Assembly (NCBI GenBank): GCA_942159475.1
Contig: OW804102.1
Location: forward strand, 21,518,684-21,582,683
Length of the DNA: 64,000 nt
DNA from: Sthenelais limicola
Taxonomy: Eukaryota; Annelida; Polychaeta; Phyllodocida; Sigalionidae
Direction: 5' to 3'
Of the stretch, positions 46,635-59,100 are shown one piece after another. Made by a program: the position numbers and the translations under genes. Numbering within the stretch: position 1 is the first letter of the stretch; each line of letters opens with the position of its first letter. The notes below the pieces were generated by a model. It did no database searches. It worked only from the letters and a program-made list of their open reading frames with translations, and was not told the origin of the DNA.

Positions 46635-46860
46635 ACATTATTGGCCCAACGCTGGTATGCCAACGTAGGAAGGCCACCATTGGCCCAATGCTGGCCCAAC
46701 ATCGGCAGGAATAGGGGTCCAATGTCGGATTGCCAATGAACATCGGGTTAACGTTGGCCCATTATTGATTTTCCCCAACGAAGGGCCAATGAACAAAATG
46801 CCATTGGAACAATGTTACCAATTTCATGGGTGATGTTGGGCCACCGAAGATGTGCTATTT
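46635..46860. repeat. Degenerate palindromic CCAAC/GTTGG repeat
   Basis: Many alternating TTGGCCCAA-, CCAACGTTGG- and CCAATG-type units, irregularly spaced. This resembles a repeat style common in marine animal genomes. Confidence 0.7.
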
Positions 46861-47137
46861 TATAGGCCTACAGTGCTCTGTAAGCTACAAGGCATCTAGT
46901 CAAAACAACTGAGACTTTGAGGTATCAGAAGTAATTTATTTGTATCATCTCGACTTTTTTTTGCCATCTGTAACATTCCCTAGTGGGAAAGCACCTAGAA
47001 GTAGTGGAACATGAAAGGGATACAATATTTTGTAGCCCTGAAAGTAGTGAAATCCCTTTGAACATTTGCTATACCGAAATCATCACCAAAATATGTATTT
47101 GCTTGTATTGTATTGTGTTTGAATTCACTATAGGATG

Positions 47138-47337
47138 AAGTTGTCGGAAAATGTACGATTCGCTTTCACCAATCCTCTCAAATAACTCAAATATAAAAAA
47201 TGAGGTCAACATAAACGAACATATCTTTTGAATCAAACCCAAAGCAAATATACTCAGTTATACCATTTAAGCACAAATGAACAGAAATGATAAAAGGTGT
47301 AGAACTGCCAACTGTACATGTTCAAACGACCTGCCTC
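47138..47337 (-). mobile_element. MITE family 1, reverse copy
   Basis: AAGTTGTCGGAAAATGTACG at the left and AACTGTACATGTTCAAACGA at the right, with CACCAATCCTCTCAAATAAC inside. The ends have decayed. Confidence 0.8.
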
Positions 47338-49939
47338 CATAATGGGCGTAAGACAGCAAGAAAATAGGGCAATAATTGGGGCATGGAGGACCTTTTTAAA
47401 TCATGCGGCAGAGACATAAGATAGATCTATATAGATCTGCAGAAGCATAACGTTATTTACTAGTAATTTGTATCTCCGAAAGTATTTGATTAGTATGACA
47501 TTAGTTTACAGGATAGAAGCAGCTGCTGCTTTACCAGCAAGCTTAAACCTCAGCTCAGACCCCAGCTGGACCTAAATATTGTACAATCATTTTGCCTGAT
47601 TGTGGCCTTTCACTTAGATCGATCTCAAACCTCACTGGAAGGTAAGATTTTCATTTCGTCTGTGTATGATATAGACATGCTAAAGCAGCAGGTGTGTCCT
47701 TGACTTCGGTATAATTATATAGTATAAATTGTTCCTGAGAAGGATCTATAATTACCAGTTGAATTCAGCATATAATATAACGGATATGTGACATTCTAAT
47801 TGGAAAATCCACTTACGGTAGTTGGCTTAATCATCAGAAGTAAGTAATATATGAGTTGGAATATTATATAATGTAATATAATTTATAAAATATTGATTTA
47901 TGTTTTGAAGCGATTTGAAGAGCCTAAATACACCTCAAAGTGCCTCCAAACCAAATCCAGAGCGAAGAGAAGCAAATTCTAAAATCCATTTATAGGGAAG
48001 GTGGATTCTATAAGTTGATTCAATTCTATTTGCATTTCCAATGCTATTTGAGTTAGTGTGCACAAAACTGCCAGCTAATTAAATTACGTTTGCCAGAAAT
48101 TTAAATTTAAATTTACAGAGTGTAGTGTAAATAGAACTGAATTGCTCAAAGAGCAATGGTAAATGATTAATGGCCAACATGGAGGGACTACTGGTGCACA
48201 GTTTGGTCTATAATCCCTCAGCATCACCACAGGATTATACACTAAATAGTGCACCATCAAGCTCGCAATGGAGGTTATTAAGCTTTTTAGTGTCTGTGTT
48301 AGGTTGTTAGAGCCTCTGGAGTGTTCAAGGCAGTGACTAATGCACAATGGAACTGTTTTTCAAATCAGTTTGCAATTATTAAATTTGGTTTCATTTTAGT
48401 GTGTCAATTCAATTCAAGAATTCTTTATTGCTGTTGTTTTTTTACAATAAGGTGGTCCAACAATCTAAATAAACAGTAATTGTTCAGATAGGTCTTCTGT
48501 CGAGTGCCTAATTCTTGCTTTGATTGTTAATTATGTTACAGAGTTTCAATAACGTAAACATTAAATAAATTAAAGGTTTTTAACATGAAATAATTGTAAC
48601 TTTATGAGATGGAAGATGAGAAATGTGTGAAGTGTGAAGGGGATATAGTTTGGACTTCTCTTCTTGACCTTGTGTGCGAGTCTGACCCTCATCCATTGAT
48701 GTAACCAGAGCAGTTAGAGGAGAGGCACTGACCCGGGTCCAAACAGTTAGTGAAGCTAAAAAAACAATATCAATTTTTGTGACGCTGGCCCAGTGCTTGG
48801 AGGAAGGACCTGGTTCATGAATCCATGAAAAGTGGTGGATGCAAACTATGTCACAATGTCACAGCATTGTGAGGGTGACACTGCCCATGTACCATGAAGT
48901 AATCCAGTTTTTATATAGCTTAAAGTGTGAACACAATTAAGCCCGGTGTCCATTAGACCGAATACATGCATGTTTACAAATGGTGTGCATAAACAGGAGC
49001 CCTCACCTCCTATTTACCTGTGGATACCAATGTTCCAGTAAATGGGCATGTGAAAATCCTATACAGTCAAGGCCTGTTCTGATTTTGAGCACCCCAATTT
49101 GTAGGGCAGATTTATATATAAGAGCATGGTATCAAATGACCAGAGCAGGGTGACCCTCTGAACCTCAGGACCATACCTCAGATGTGAGGCTCTCCAAGTG
49201 GGACTAGAGATGGGAAGAGTATTTTATTAAAAATAACTATATCAACCCAACAATCATTTTTTTGACAAATAAATTCAGAAATCATTTGACTAGTGTTTTC
49301 CTCCTCTTCTAGTAATTTCAAGTGGCACAAATGCTCAAAACAACTCGTATTTACAGTTTAGCTTCCAGAACTCTATTCTCTGTAACTCTAGCCACTTGTG
49401 GTCAAGTGATGATTAAGTAGTATACATTGGGTTGGAAAGGATGGCAGAGGGCATAGAGAGGGGTATCAGGAGCATAGGTGGTTTATGTGTCCTTTTATGC
49501 ACATCTATGTACTAGTGGATACACCACGTTAACCTAGCTGACTATCTTTACTCTATTATAGAGGGAAATTGATAGGTTACTGCAACTGACAACATTTTTT
49601 GTTGACGTCTTCCTCTTCTCTGAAAAGGCCAGACACCTGGAATGTGAATTACTTCTAAGTGTTTTGCAATTGGAAGATAGTACCTGCAACAGATGTAGAT
49701 CCGTAATATTGGTATACTAGAGATGAATACAATCCCAATATCCTTAAGCATAACTAGAAGCCAAATAAAACAGTATTCCATGATTATCAAGTGTAATGCA
49801 TAAATAAATCCTAGAATGAATTGCTGTTAATGTTGGATATAATGTAGTTTAGGAGATAAATGATAGGAAGGGTAAGTAGTCCATCTGTTAATTTGCTCAT
49901 TATGGCCATGATACTTACACTCTCTATATTCAGGCTGTC

Positions 49940-50015
49940 CTGAGAATATTTGTACTGTACGTATGAAAATGTTCAATATCCTGAATAAAATATTTTTAAA
50001 TCTAATCTAATCTAT
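49940..50015 (+). repeat. Probable non-LTR retroelement 3' end
   Basis: GAATAAAATATTTTTAAAT is followed by (TCTAA)n-like units, typical of short-repeat LINE tails. No coding part is attached. Confidence 0.4.
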
Positions 50016-50477
50016 TCATACCATGTCACCACCTGGAGGGCCTAATACCTGATAGCCACCACGACATCAAACCTCACATTAACCCTCAAGTCAGAACTTC
50101 TAAGGGGTGGAATTTGAGTGGGTTTTCCATTCATATTTTAGCTGATTTCCTCCGTTTTGTATCGAGATATAGGTGTATGGTACAGCACTAACCCGGTGGC
50201 GCTCATGTGCTGGTATTGCACCGTTCTCTATAATCAAAAGATGGCATGCCTAACATCAGCATCTCCCAACAACCTGTGGGAATTCCATAAATAGAAATGA
50301 ATATTCGCTAATCGCAAATTTCTAACTAAAAAATAATTATGAATGTTATGAAACGGGCCCCAAGTGCACTGTACACACCAAAGCAAATAGGACGTATTTA
50401 TAACTGGAGGTGCAACTTAAACAACCTCCCCTCTGACTACTTTTACCTTTTATTAATTCAGGTTCTAACACAATCAA

Positions 50478-50540
50478 TAGGCCAGTGAAGCATATAAGGA
50501 GGACCTCGCCACCCCTCGCCACCCCTCTCCACCTACAGAA
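50478..50540 (+). repeat. Fragment related to the foldback MITE
   Basis: GGCCAGTGAAGCATATAAGG and AGGACCTCGCCACCCCTC match the centre of 42450-42666. It lies in the presumed 5' UTR of the NHL gene. Confidence 0.65.
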
Positions 50541-50573
50541 CCAACACAAAAACAAGAAGTAAAGTATTCACCA

Positions 50574-53500
50574 ATGAAAATGAGCTTGAGTCTCAGTGTG
50601 CCTAGCCAAGCGTACTCCAACAAGTCATATGATGATACCCAAGACTACTACTTTCAGCCTATAGATGTTGACAGTCAATATGACTATATTGCTGACAATA
50701 AATATAAACATATTGCTGACACACCCAGCTCCCCGTCTCCCCCTACAGAACCAGTGCAACAACAACCCAGCTCCCCAGTAGAGGACTCTCCTGTCTATGT
50801 AGATCCATCCTCTAACCCTGCTGCCGGTGCCCCTGGGTCATGCTGCAAGTCGCTGCCCTGTTGGAGCTGGATCAGCATCATCGGTGTGTTTATCATTGTC
50901 GCTGCAGTAGCTGGAGTAGCATGTGTCTTTCTTCTCCAAGGTGAATTATATTTTCCTTTTACTCTCTACCTTGAACGGTCCTTATGCCCCGTCTACACAG
51001 GGGCGAATTCAAAAACTGGTGGGAATCTGGCACTTGCAATCGTTTGCATGTGAAATCGGAGAAATCCCGTGCGAATCGGCGGGGAGCTTGTGCGATTTCA
51101 GAAATAATGCTCTGCGATTTGGCTTTTTAGTCTCTACACATGTGCGATTTCAGGTGCAAACTGATGTGAAATCGCAGGTCTGTATTCGCAGCAGATGTGC
51201 GATTTGGATCACTTAAAATTATAAGAAAAATGAGGGAGAGAAGACCGAAAATATTTTTTGAGGTGTACTTGCGACTATTTGACAAAAGGGGGTAAAAATC
51301 AATTTATAATCTCAAATTTTTAACATACTTGGGACAACATGTCTGTGCATGTTCTGTGAAAAAATCGTTATGATTCATCCATAATTCGTTAAGATACACC
51401 TGTTCAAACATACCTGCAATCACATGCGAATTTCGGATATTTCCGAAATTCGCATGACCTCCTGCGATTAGTCTTGGACAGTAACAGAGGTGTACAAATT
51501 GTCGTGGCTAGCCCTACACATATGCGAATGCTTGTAGAAGTATGTGCGATTCCATTTGAAATCGCATCAACTGAGATTGTTCACATGCGATTTGGGTTAT
51601 TTCACCTGCGATCTGGCATATCTGAAATCGCACATGAATTTGCATGTGTGTGGGGCAATTTTTGCTCCTGCAATTAGTCATAGGATTCTGCAAATGGTCG
51701 CAGCTGTCCCTACATAGGGGCGATTTAGTTTTAAACAACAATGCGATTTCGTCTGAAGTCGCACGAATTGCCGCAAGGCCCAAATCGCATCCCAATTCGC
51801 CCCTATGTAGACGGGGCATACGGCCGAGACTAAAGGGATAAATACCCTCAATTTCAGGCTTGCTTGTGAACCAGTTGGTCATTAATGCTTACTCACTGCA
51901 CTTCCTTCAGTCTGATGGTAAGGTGGTCCAAAGCTTCTTCAATCCAGACAGTTAGGAGGGCTGCTGATGCCTTAAGCCTGGGTTCCACTGCCCTGCTACT
52001 TCTCCCGCTCCTCCTCCCGCTTCTTGATCAAAGAAGCGGGAGCAATAATGGGGGAGTAACAGGGATGGGTGCTATTGGCTCCCGCTACATAGCCATGTAA
52101 CTTTCCCCTTCTTTTGGCGGATTTCTGAAGCTTAGAGTGCTCAGACTATTTATTATCAAACATTTTTTATATTTAATGGCCGCTACTTTGTAGCTGAAGA
52201 AGTGGGAGCTGAAGTGGGGCACTGGCACCCCTCTATGTTACCCCTCACGCTACTTGATGCTTTCATTTCCATGTGAAAATAAAATGTCATCTGCTCAAAT
52301 TTCTGACTAGCAGTAAAAGTAGCGGTGGAAGAAATGTGGCAATAGCACCTATTCCGGTTACTTTCAGTTGCTTGCTCCAGACAGCAATAGACAGTCGAAG
52401 TAGCTGGAGGGGTAGTAGCCAGCCAGTGGAACCCAGTTAATAAATCGACAAATTGACACAGCCTTGGTTTTGAGAATTGCCAATTAAATATTGTCATTTT
52501 TTTATAATCAATAAATCAACATTGCCGTTTCTTCTGAGCAAATTCAAATTTATAATTTACCAGGAAATGAATCCATTTGAAAAATGAGGGAGAACCACTT
52601 TTATCCTTGGTGAAAACCACTTTTTGCTGTACAATGAAGGCCACCTGCCCTCTGGTCAGAATAGAGAGACTAGTGTAACACCCTAATTATATTCAGGTGC
52701 CTTTTGCCATCATAGTAAAGTCTAAACTATTTGTTTTTGTGGGTCATTCACTCACATAGTATTACACCTGTCCCTTGTAACTTAAACTACCTAGCCAATA
52801 ATTGTGTGTAAACAGAGACTAGTCAATCAAGATCTTAAACTGAAGCAAACAACTATTATATAATTTCAATGATAATGTCTACTTAACCTTTTAATAAAGC
52901 AATTGAAATCATGATTTGTACTAAATCATCAAATTATCATCAAATTCCAGATGCTGGCTCTGCCGATTATGCCCTTCTGCCAACAAGATGTGAGTTCATG
53001 ATGAATTTAATCATTATTGCTGCTATTGTCTAATCAGGATGAAAGATGATATATTCAATTGAAAAAGTCGTTGGGGCAATACAATATTAACAAAATTATG
53101 AGTGACTGTAAGACAAGGCTGATGTGAAATGTTTACTATTTACCAATTTACTATTAACTGCCAGCCATAAATATTGCAAAACTTGTGTTCATACATAAAA
53201 GTCAACATAAGATATAGATACTTTTTAGATTTCCTGAATTATTTTTTTTATTTATTTTTTTTGCAAATCCATTTTTATTACCAAAAGACATAAACAAGTG
53301 TAGATCAATATTACATCAAAGTAAAAATGGTATTGCAAAACAGCGTATTAACAAGAAATGTTCAAAGGTCATCAACAGGAGAGGTTCACACATTAAAAAT
53401 ATGAAAAGTGTGCGGCTTTGGATGTTTCACATTAATCTCTGCCACATTAAAGTGAGATTGGAGTCTTATACATTTTTTGCTAGCAGTGGTGAATAAAATG

Positions 53501-54429
53501 ATACCTTTAACAGAGGTGGTTTTAATACGTTTTTATATCTCCTAATGTTAAAACCAGTTGAATCCAATTGATCTCTACTTTTCAAATATGATGGTATCTC
53601 ACTAATGCCCTGACCGATGCACTATTTTTTAATTACAGGTGAAAACATCATGCTCTGTAAGGTTGACCCTGGGATACGTGACCTGTGCTGGTTCGATGAA
53701 AATACTCTGGTAGTTGTGCAGTGGAGGAGTGACAATGTAACAAAGATCAGCATAGACAAAGATAATGCGACTTGCACGCACAGTCTCATAGACTCCGGTT
53801 ATTATGCCGAAAGAGTTGTATGTTCCACACATACTCAGCAAATTTATGTGACAGATAGTAGTAATTCCTTAATCAAGATTTACAACTTAACGTCTGGCAA
53901 GAAAGAAACATGGCTCCCACAGGGTATTCAGGGTCCATTCACTGTCAGTGTGAACCAAGAGTACATCGTTGTGAGTCCACTAAGGGCTACACATATCTCA
54001 GTGTACAACATAAAGAGAGAACCACTCTACAAGTTTCAGGTTTCTGAGAATGGCACAGTGGAGATGTCCTACACTTACTTGACCTCTCGAAGTGTGTGGC
54101 TGGCCACGACAGTCTTCCCTGACCACCAGCTATTGATTTATGACATGAACACTGATAACAGAATCCACACAGTAGGAGAGAGTTTAAACTACCCACTAGA
54201 TGTGGTTGGTGGCCCTAGTGATGGCTCAGTGTTTGTATGTGACTCTAGTAACAATAGAATCAGTGTGTTCACTCTGCAGGGTGACTTTGTGTCTAACCTA
54301 ACTCAAGTTAGCAAAGAGAAGCTATTGCCTTGGTCCATGTCCATAACACAGTGGGGAAGTTCCAGCATTATGGCTTTGAGTAGAGGTTCAAGTAAAACTA
54401 AAGAGCTATTAATCTGCAGCCTGCACTGA
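50574..54429 (+). CDS. Membrane-anchored NHL-type beta-propeller protein
   Basis: Three exons: 50574-50940, 52951-52989 and 53639-54429. All joins are phase 1, giving 398 residues. Exon 1 encodes an Asp/Tyr-rich and Pro/Ser-rich cytosolic-type tail (DDTQDYYFQPIDVDSQYDYI), a CCKSLPCWSW stretch, and one helix (ISIIGVFIIVAAVAGVACVF). Exon 2 is a 13-residue linker. Exon 3 encodes the C-terminal propeller of about 260 residues with NHL-like strands such as LCWFDENTLVVVQW, QIYVTDSSNSLIKIYNL and GSVFVCDSSNNRISVFTLQG. Known: NHL propellers bind proteins or RNA. A membrane-tethered one would be extracellular if the protein is type II, which is inferred. The start is the first ATG of the exon. Intron 1 carries two MITEs. 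Confidence 0.85.
50985..51818. mobile_element. MITE family 4, TA-flanked foldback
   Basis: 25-bp terminal inverted repeats start TGCCCCGTCTACACAGGGGC at the left, with one mismatch at the right. TA flanks both ends, as expected for Tc1/mariner-type integration. The inside is filled with inverted GCGATTTC/GAAATCGC units and a near-perfect palindrome at 51422-51456. It lies in intron 1 of the NHL gene. Confidence 0.9.
51972..52440. mobile_element. MITE family 5, shorter copy
   Basis: TTAAGCCTGGGTTCCACTGC at the left and CCAGTGGAACCCAGTTAA at the right are inverted. The inside has CTTCTTGATCAAAGAAGCGG. A larger relative is at 57438-59227. Confidence 0.85.
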
Positions 54430-56118
54430 GGCAGATATCCTCAATATTTTGGGCAAATGACCTGATGGAGGGTTCAAACTGATCAAGACATGGCCTAAAA
54501 ACAGACCAACAATAATGATCTAATAATGAATACTTAAGTTAATAGTTGTTAGATGGAATGCACCAAGTGGTTGTAAAATAACGTATCAGACATACACAAA
54601 GTGAAAATGTACACATCATCAAGAGTGGCATAGCCACAAGTGATGATGCCTACATTTACAATAGATAAACACACTAATGACTGCCTGTTGGTATATTGTA
54701 TTTCTTCTGGCAAGGGCCAAACAAAATTATACACAGCATAGAGGCTAGACTAGCAAGTCGGTGTCCTCTTGTCCATACCTGTTTTTAATTCAAAAAGCTT
54801 TTGGGATTATTCCATGCTCATGCCTGAGGATCAGTAGAGGGACAAGGTCAAGTCTCAGCTTTCCATACTTAAACCGACTCAAACATAAAAACTAGAATTA
54901 ACATGCAAAGTGTTTACTTAGCAGATCAACTACAAAAGTGGTGTTGGAGAGAAAGGGGATATGTTGAATCTACTAATGGTTAATACCCTGTTTGATATTA
55001 CTGTTCACCCTGATATTTAAAAGCTAGACAAGAAAGGGAAATAAAACAATTGAATGCAAAGTCTAAATCACAAGAAATGTCTTGTTTTTTTATTTGTAAA
55101 CAAATGAAATAAAGGACAGTAAAACCTTGTATCATGGATACGAACACCTCGTATGGATAGCTAGGGTCTGTCAGTACCCTACTGTACATTCCTGTTATCG
55201 TGTCCTTCCTTAAGCAAATACCTCACTGTTGTAGACACTTTAGGCCAAGCAAATGGCGCCCCTAGTGACGAGGTTTTACTGGGTCTACTTTATTAAAGTT
55301 GCACCCACACATTAGTGTTTTTTTTGCCATTTCAATAGTATCCAAATCGTTAATGTGTTGCTGCTGTATTAATTGATTCATTTCGCTTATATTAAACCCT
55401 CAAATGAAATCTTTCTTTCCAATTCTCATAGGTTGAAGTATACTACCGTATGTTTTATCAGAAAAACTTCTATCAAATGAGTCTTATCAGAGATATTTGA
55501 ATGATAAGTAATCTGTTTACAATAAAGGTGTGCCTTGCCGAAATCCATGACCGGCTACCATCTCAGGTGGTGTAATCCCAGATTGTGCTATCTATTTTGG
55601 AGTGATGTCAGATAGCGGTAGGCCTATTGGGTGATTCCCCAATTAAGATAAAAAACATTAACTTTTCTGTCCACTTGAGTAGAAGGGCAGCACCTTATCA
55701 TGGCCCGAACGTCTTCACTGTTATTTGAAATTGGTGGTACTGCTGTCACCTTGTGAACCATACATTACACTTCAAGACTAAATATTGTACTGAACCTCTG
55801 CTGATGGAAGCATTGGACTTATCTTTCTGGGTCTCAAGGTGTTATGTTGATGATATAATTATGCTTTAGCATTCTTTAATGTAAGTGTTTTCCACTTGTT
55901 TCTGTCCTTAAAGTCTCCAAACAATCCATGGTTTTTATATTCCTACAACTTAAATTTGACTTTTCATTTTCACATCATCTCTGATCTCAGCGTCCTCCAT
56001 ATATCTCTTCTTTTCCTTTTTCTTTCCAAAATTTGTATGGAACCATCAGTATCTAATGTACCACCTTGATTCAATATTCACTAATCAATTTAATACAGTT
56101 TCTTGAACCATATCAAAT
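54430..56118. other. Intergenic stretch between convergent genes
   Basis: Convergent 3' ends of the NHL and KCNMB-like genes. It holds the inverted-repeat element at 55120-55282 and no gene was seen. An AATAAA at 55108-55113 could serve the NHL gene but is distant. Confidence 0.4.
55120..55282. mobile_element. Short inverted-repeat element
   Basis: CAGTAAAACCTTGTATC at the left and GACGAGGTTTTACTG at the right are inverted, about 160 bp apart. Confidence 0.65.
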
Positions 56119-59100
56119 TCAAGCTTCATCATTATTCTCAATCTTAACAAACTTAACTATACTGTCAGAATCAGAACCTCCATCGCGTTCCCCCTTTACC
56201 CACTCGATGTTATATATACAGCAGCTGCATATCAGAAAGATGAAAGCCAATACTGCCACAACACCAGGGATGAGTAAGGCAGTCAGTACATGCTTGAATG
56301 GATACACCTTGCGACCAATTACAAGGGATGAATCTGTAGAATCGTAATAACATTCAAACTTTCCAAAGCTCCTTCTGTCATTTAAGATGTCCATTTCTTC
56401 ATGTACGGCCACATCACTGGCTTGGGCATCGATTCGGCATGCATATATGGAACACTGAAAACAAAATTTATATAAAATGTGATAATGATAAAATAGAATA
56501 GTTATGATAAATTCAAGAAACAGGGCCTATTTTTACTTCACAGCATGGACCCGGAGAATGATCAGCATCTACCTCCCTGAATCTATTCAGCTTTAAATTT
56601 AAGGAGTGCACACTTACATTACGGCTCTGGCTAGCTTGTACAGCATCGGTGTAGTATGTTGCATTTTTCTCAGTGCCACACTGATTTTCATAGCGTACAT
56701 CGACTCGGAAACATGGGTAGGAGGAAGGTGGACACTTAGTCTTAGTGGGTCTACGCGCACCGGCCTCTCTATTACTGAAACAATGAAATATATACAATGA
56801 AGGGTGTTATATAAGGTTAGGATTCTTGGCTCCTCCTTCTGGGCGTGCACAGAGTGAGAGCCAATGAGAATGAGTCAGTGTAGGGCTCCTGATGTGGGGT
56901 CTCAATTCCTTTGTCACTATTAAGAAAGAACATTTAAAAAAATAGAAACAACATTCCTCACTTGTCATGAAGAAAATTCTTTTATCATTTATCAAAATTC
57001 TTTTATCGTTTGTCACTAAAGCCTACCTCTATCGATTTATCAATCATAAGAAAAGGCAATTTTGATTTGTTGAGCTTAAAAAAGAAAATATTTATTGAAA
57101 TATTAGGATTCTCCTCCTGCTGTCAATGAGCACGAGTCAGTGTGTGAGCACGTATGAGCTGCTCCATGTATAGATCTAAATGTATGTACCCTAGTGTGGT
57201 CGTAATTTAATCAAATTAAAAAAATGTGCCTTGAAGAGTGGTTTGGGAATCCATCTTGGACAGAATGGTCAGAGCTATAATATCCAATCGGGGATCGACA
57301 GGTATTGAAATGTCTCTAATATGACGATCTTTAACAGCAACGAAAGAGCTACATATTAAATCAGAAAGCTCATACAATAATATTCCAGTTTGTAGGCGAG
57401 CATCAAGGTCCTGTGCTGTGGTGAGCTGTTACAGACTAAAGCCTGGATTCCACTGCCACGCTACTTCTCCCGCTACTCCTCCCGTTTCTTTGGTCCTGCT
57501 ACTTATAAAAGCTGGAGCAAGTAGCGGGAAGTAGCCGCTTCAATTCAAACATGTTTGATTTGAAACGGCTACTTCCCGTTACTTCTAAAGTAGCGGGAGC
57601 AAAGCGCCCCCCCCCCCCCACACCCACTCAATGCTAAAAAGTGTACTTTTTTTGTTCCCAATTTCGCGGAGAAAGGGGTCATTTTTCAGGACCAAACGCA
57701 GAGCGCGAAATCAGAAATAAGGGTACCAATTTGCAGCTGAATTCCGCGAAATACTGAAACTGTTTTAGCATTTTTGCAAGTGAAATCCGCGAAATGCTGG
57801 AAAAGGGGGTTTCTTTGTGGCATAAAAAGCATATAATTATGACAGAATTTCCGCGTGCTGACAATTCACAGGATGATCTTATTACATAAGAACAAGCTGA
57901 AACACATGCATGGAGGAAATATGACAGATATAAGAGGTTTTCATGGAAAAGAACTTGCACTCCCCCCCCCCCCCGCCCCCCCCCCCCACACACACCTATA
58001 CATCTATCAATTTTCCTTCTCCTCCCCCTTTCCTCCCCCTCCCCGACTACCTCCCTTGCTCTCCCTCCCCTTTTATCCCCCCCTCCTTCACCTCTCCTCT
58101 TCTTCCTCCTCCACATTGATCCCCTTCCTTCTTCCTCCTGCCATTCCTACCTTCCTGTCCTCATCCTCCGTGCTCCTCCAGGAGGATGTTGAGGTGGGGC
58201 AGACGGAACGGAGATGGAGAAGGGGTTTGTAACAGGTCTAGTGAGGTAGTAGGACGGGGAGGAGAAGGAGGAGGAGGGGAGGAAACGGAGGAAGGGGAGA
58301 AGGAGTAGGGAGATGATATTTGGCTTCATTAAAGAATAAATGATACTCATTAGTTACCTGTCTGATTAACACCAACGTTATACTTTTATATACCTGTCCC
58401 GGGATAAATACATCTTTAAACTTCATTACTTCGTTCCCTTTTGTTACACTAGTTGTAACATATGTTTGTGAAAGTGGTATAAATTATACAAGACTCCCTG
58501 AAATCATAACAAGGGGTCCTTTTTGGCATAAAGTTTTCCGTGTTTTGCCACAAAAAGGCGGGGGGTAAAATGGGTATCATGTTAAGCAAGACTCCTTGAA
58601 ATGTGACCTGCTCTGCGAAAATGGGTCTTATATGCTTAGATATGAAATGTAAAATGTGTTTTAGGACATAATATGCTGCAAAAATTATGTTGATACGAAA
58701 AACAGAAGCCGAGATATAAAGTTCTGAAATATGATGTGTTGAAATGGGGTAAATAGCCAAAACTGCTGTACGGTTTTTACTTGCCGAACTTTCGTTAAAC
58801 CCTCATATGATTTTGAAATGCGCATCATTTTCAATAAATTAAATAATATATTGCCATTTTTCTGAAAATTTAAGTAATTCAAATCTGTTTTCAGTATCTT
58901 AATCATCAGAAAATTCTCTTTTGACTTCATTCAAATTTGAAACAATTTGATGGCATATAGGTTTCCATGGAGACCAGAATCCTGTTAAACGTCATTATTG
59001 ATGATTTGGATGTTCCATTTTAGCATCAAATTGTTCGCGTTTTGCCACAAAAAGTGTGTGTGTGTGTGTGGGGGGGGGTAACATGCCTTGAAAATTCGCG

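Larger units (their letters stand above)
44294..50573. other. Intergenic stretch, repeats and no supported gene
   Basis: It lies between two divergently oriented genes and holds several MITEs, a palindromic CCAAC/GTTGG block and retroelement-like tails. A stretch ending in GAAG|GTAAGATTTT at about 47642 could be a non-coding first exon of the NHL gene; this is speculative. Confidence 0.4.

Noticed and set aside
57679..58232. Long ORFs on both strands in poly-C and CT-rich DNA
   Set aside because: Pro/Ser- or Gly/Arg-rich translations of simple sequence inside a foldback element.
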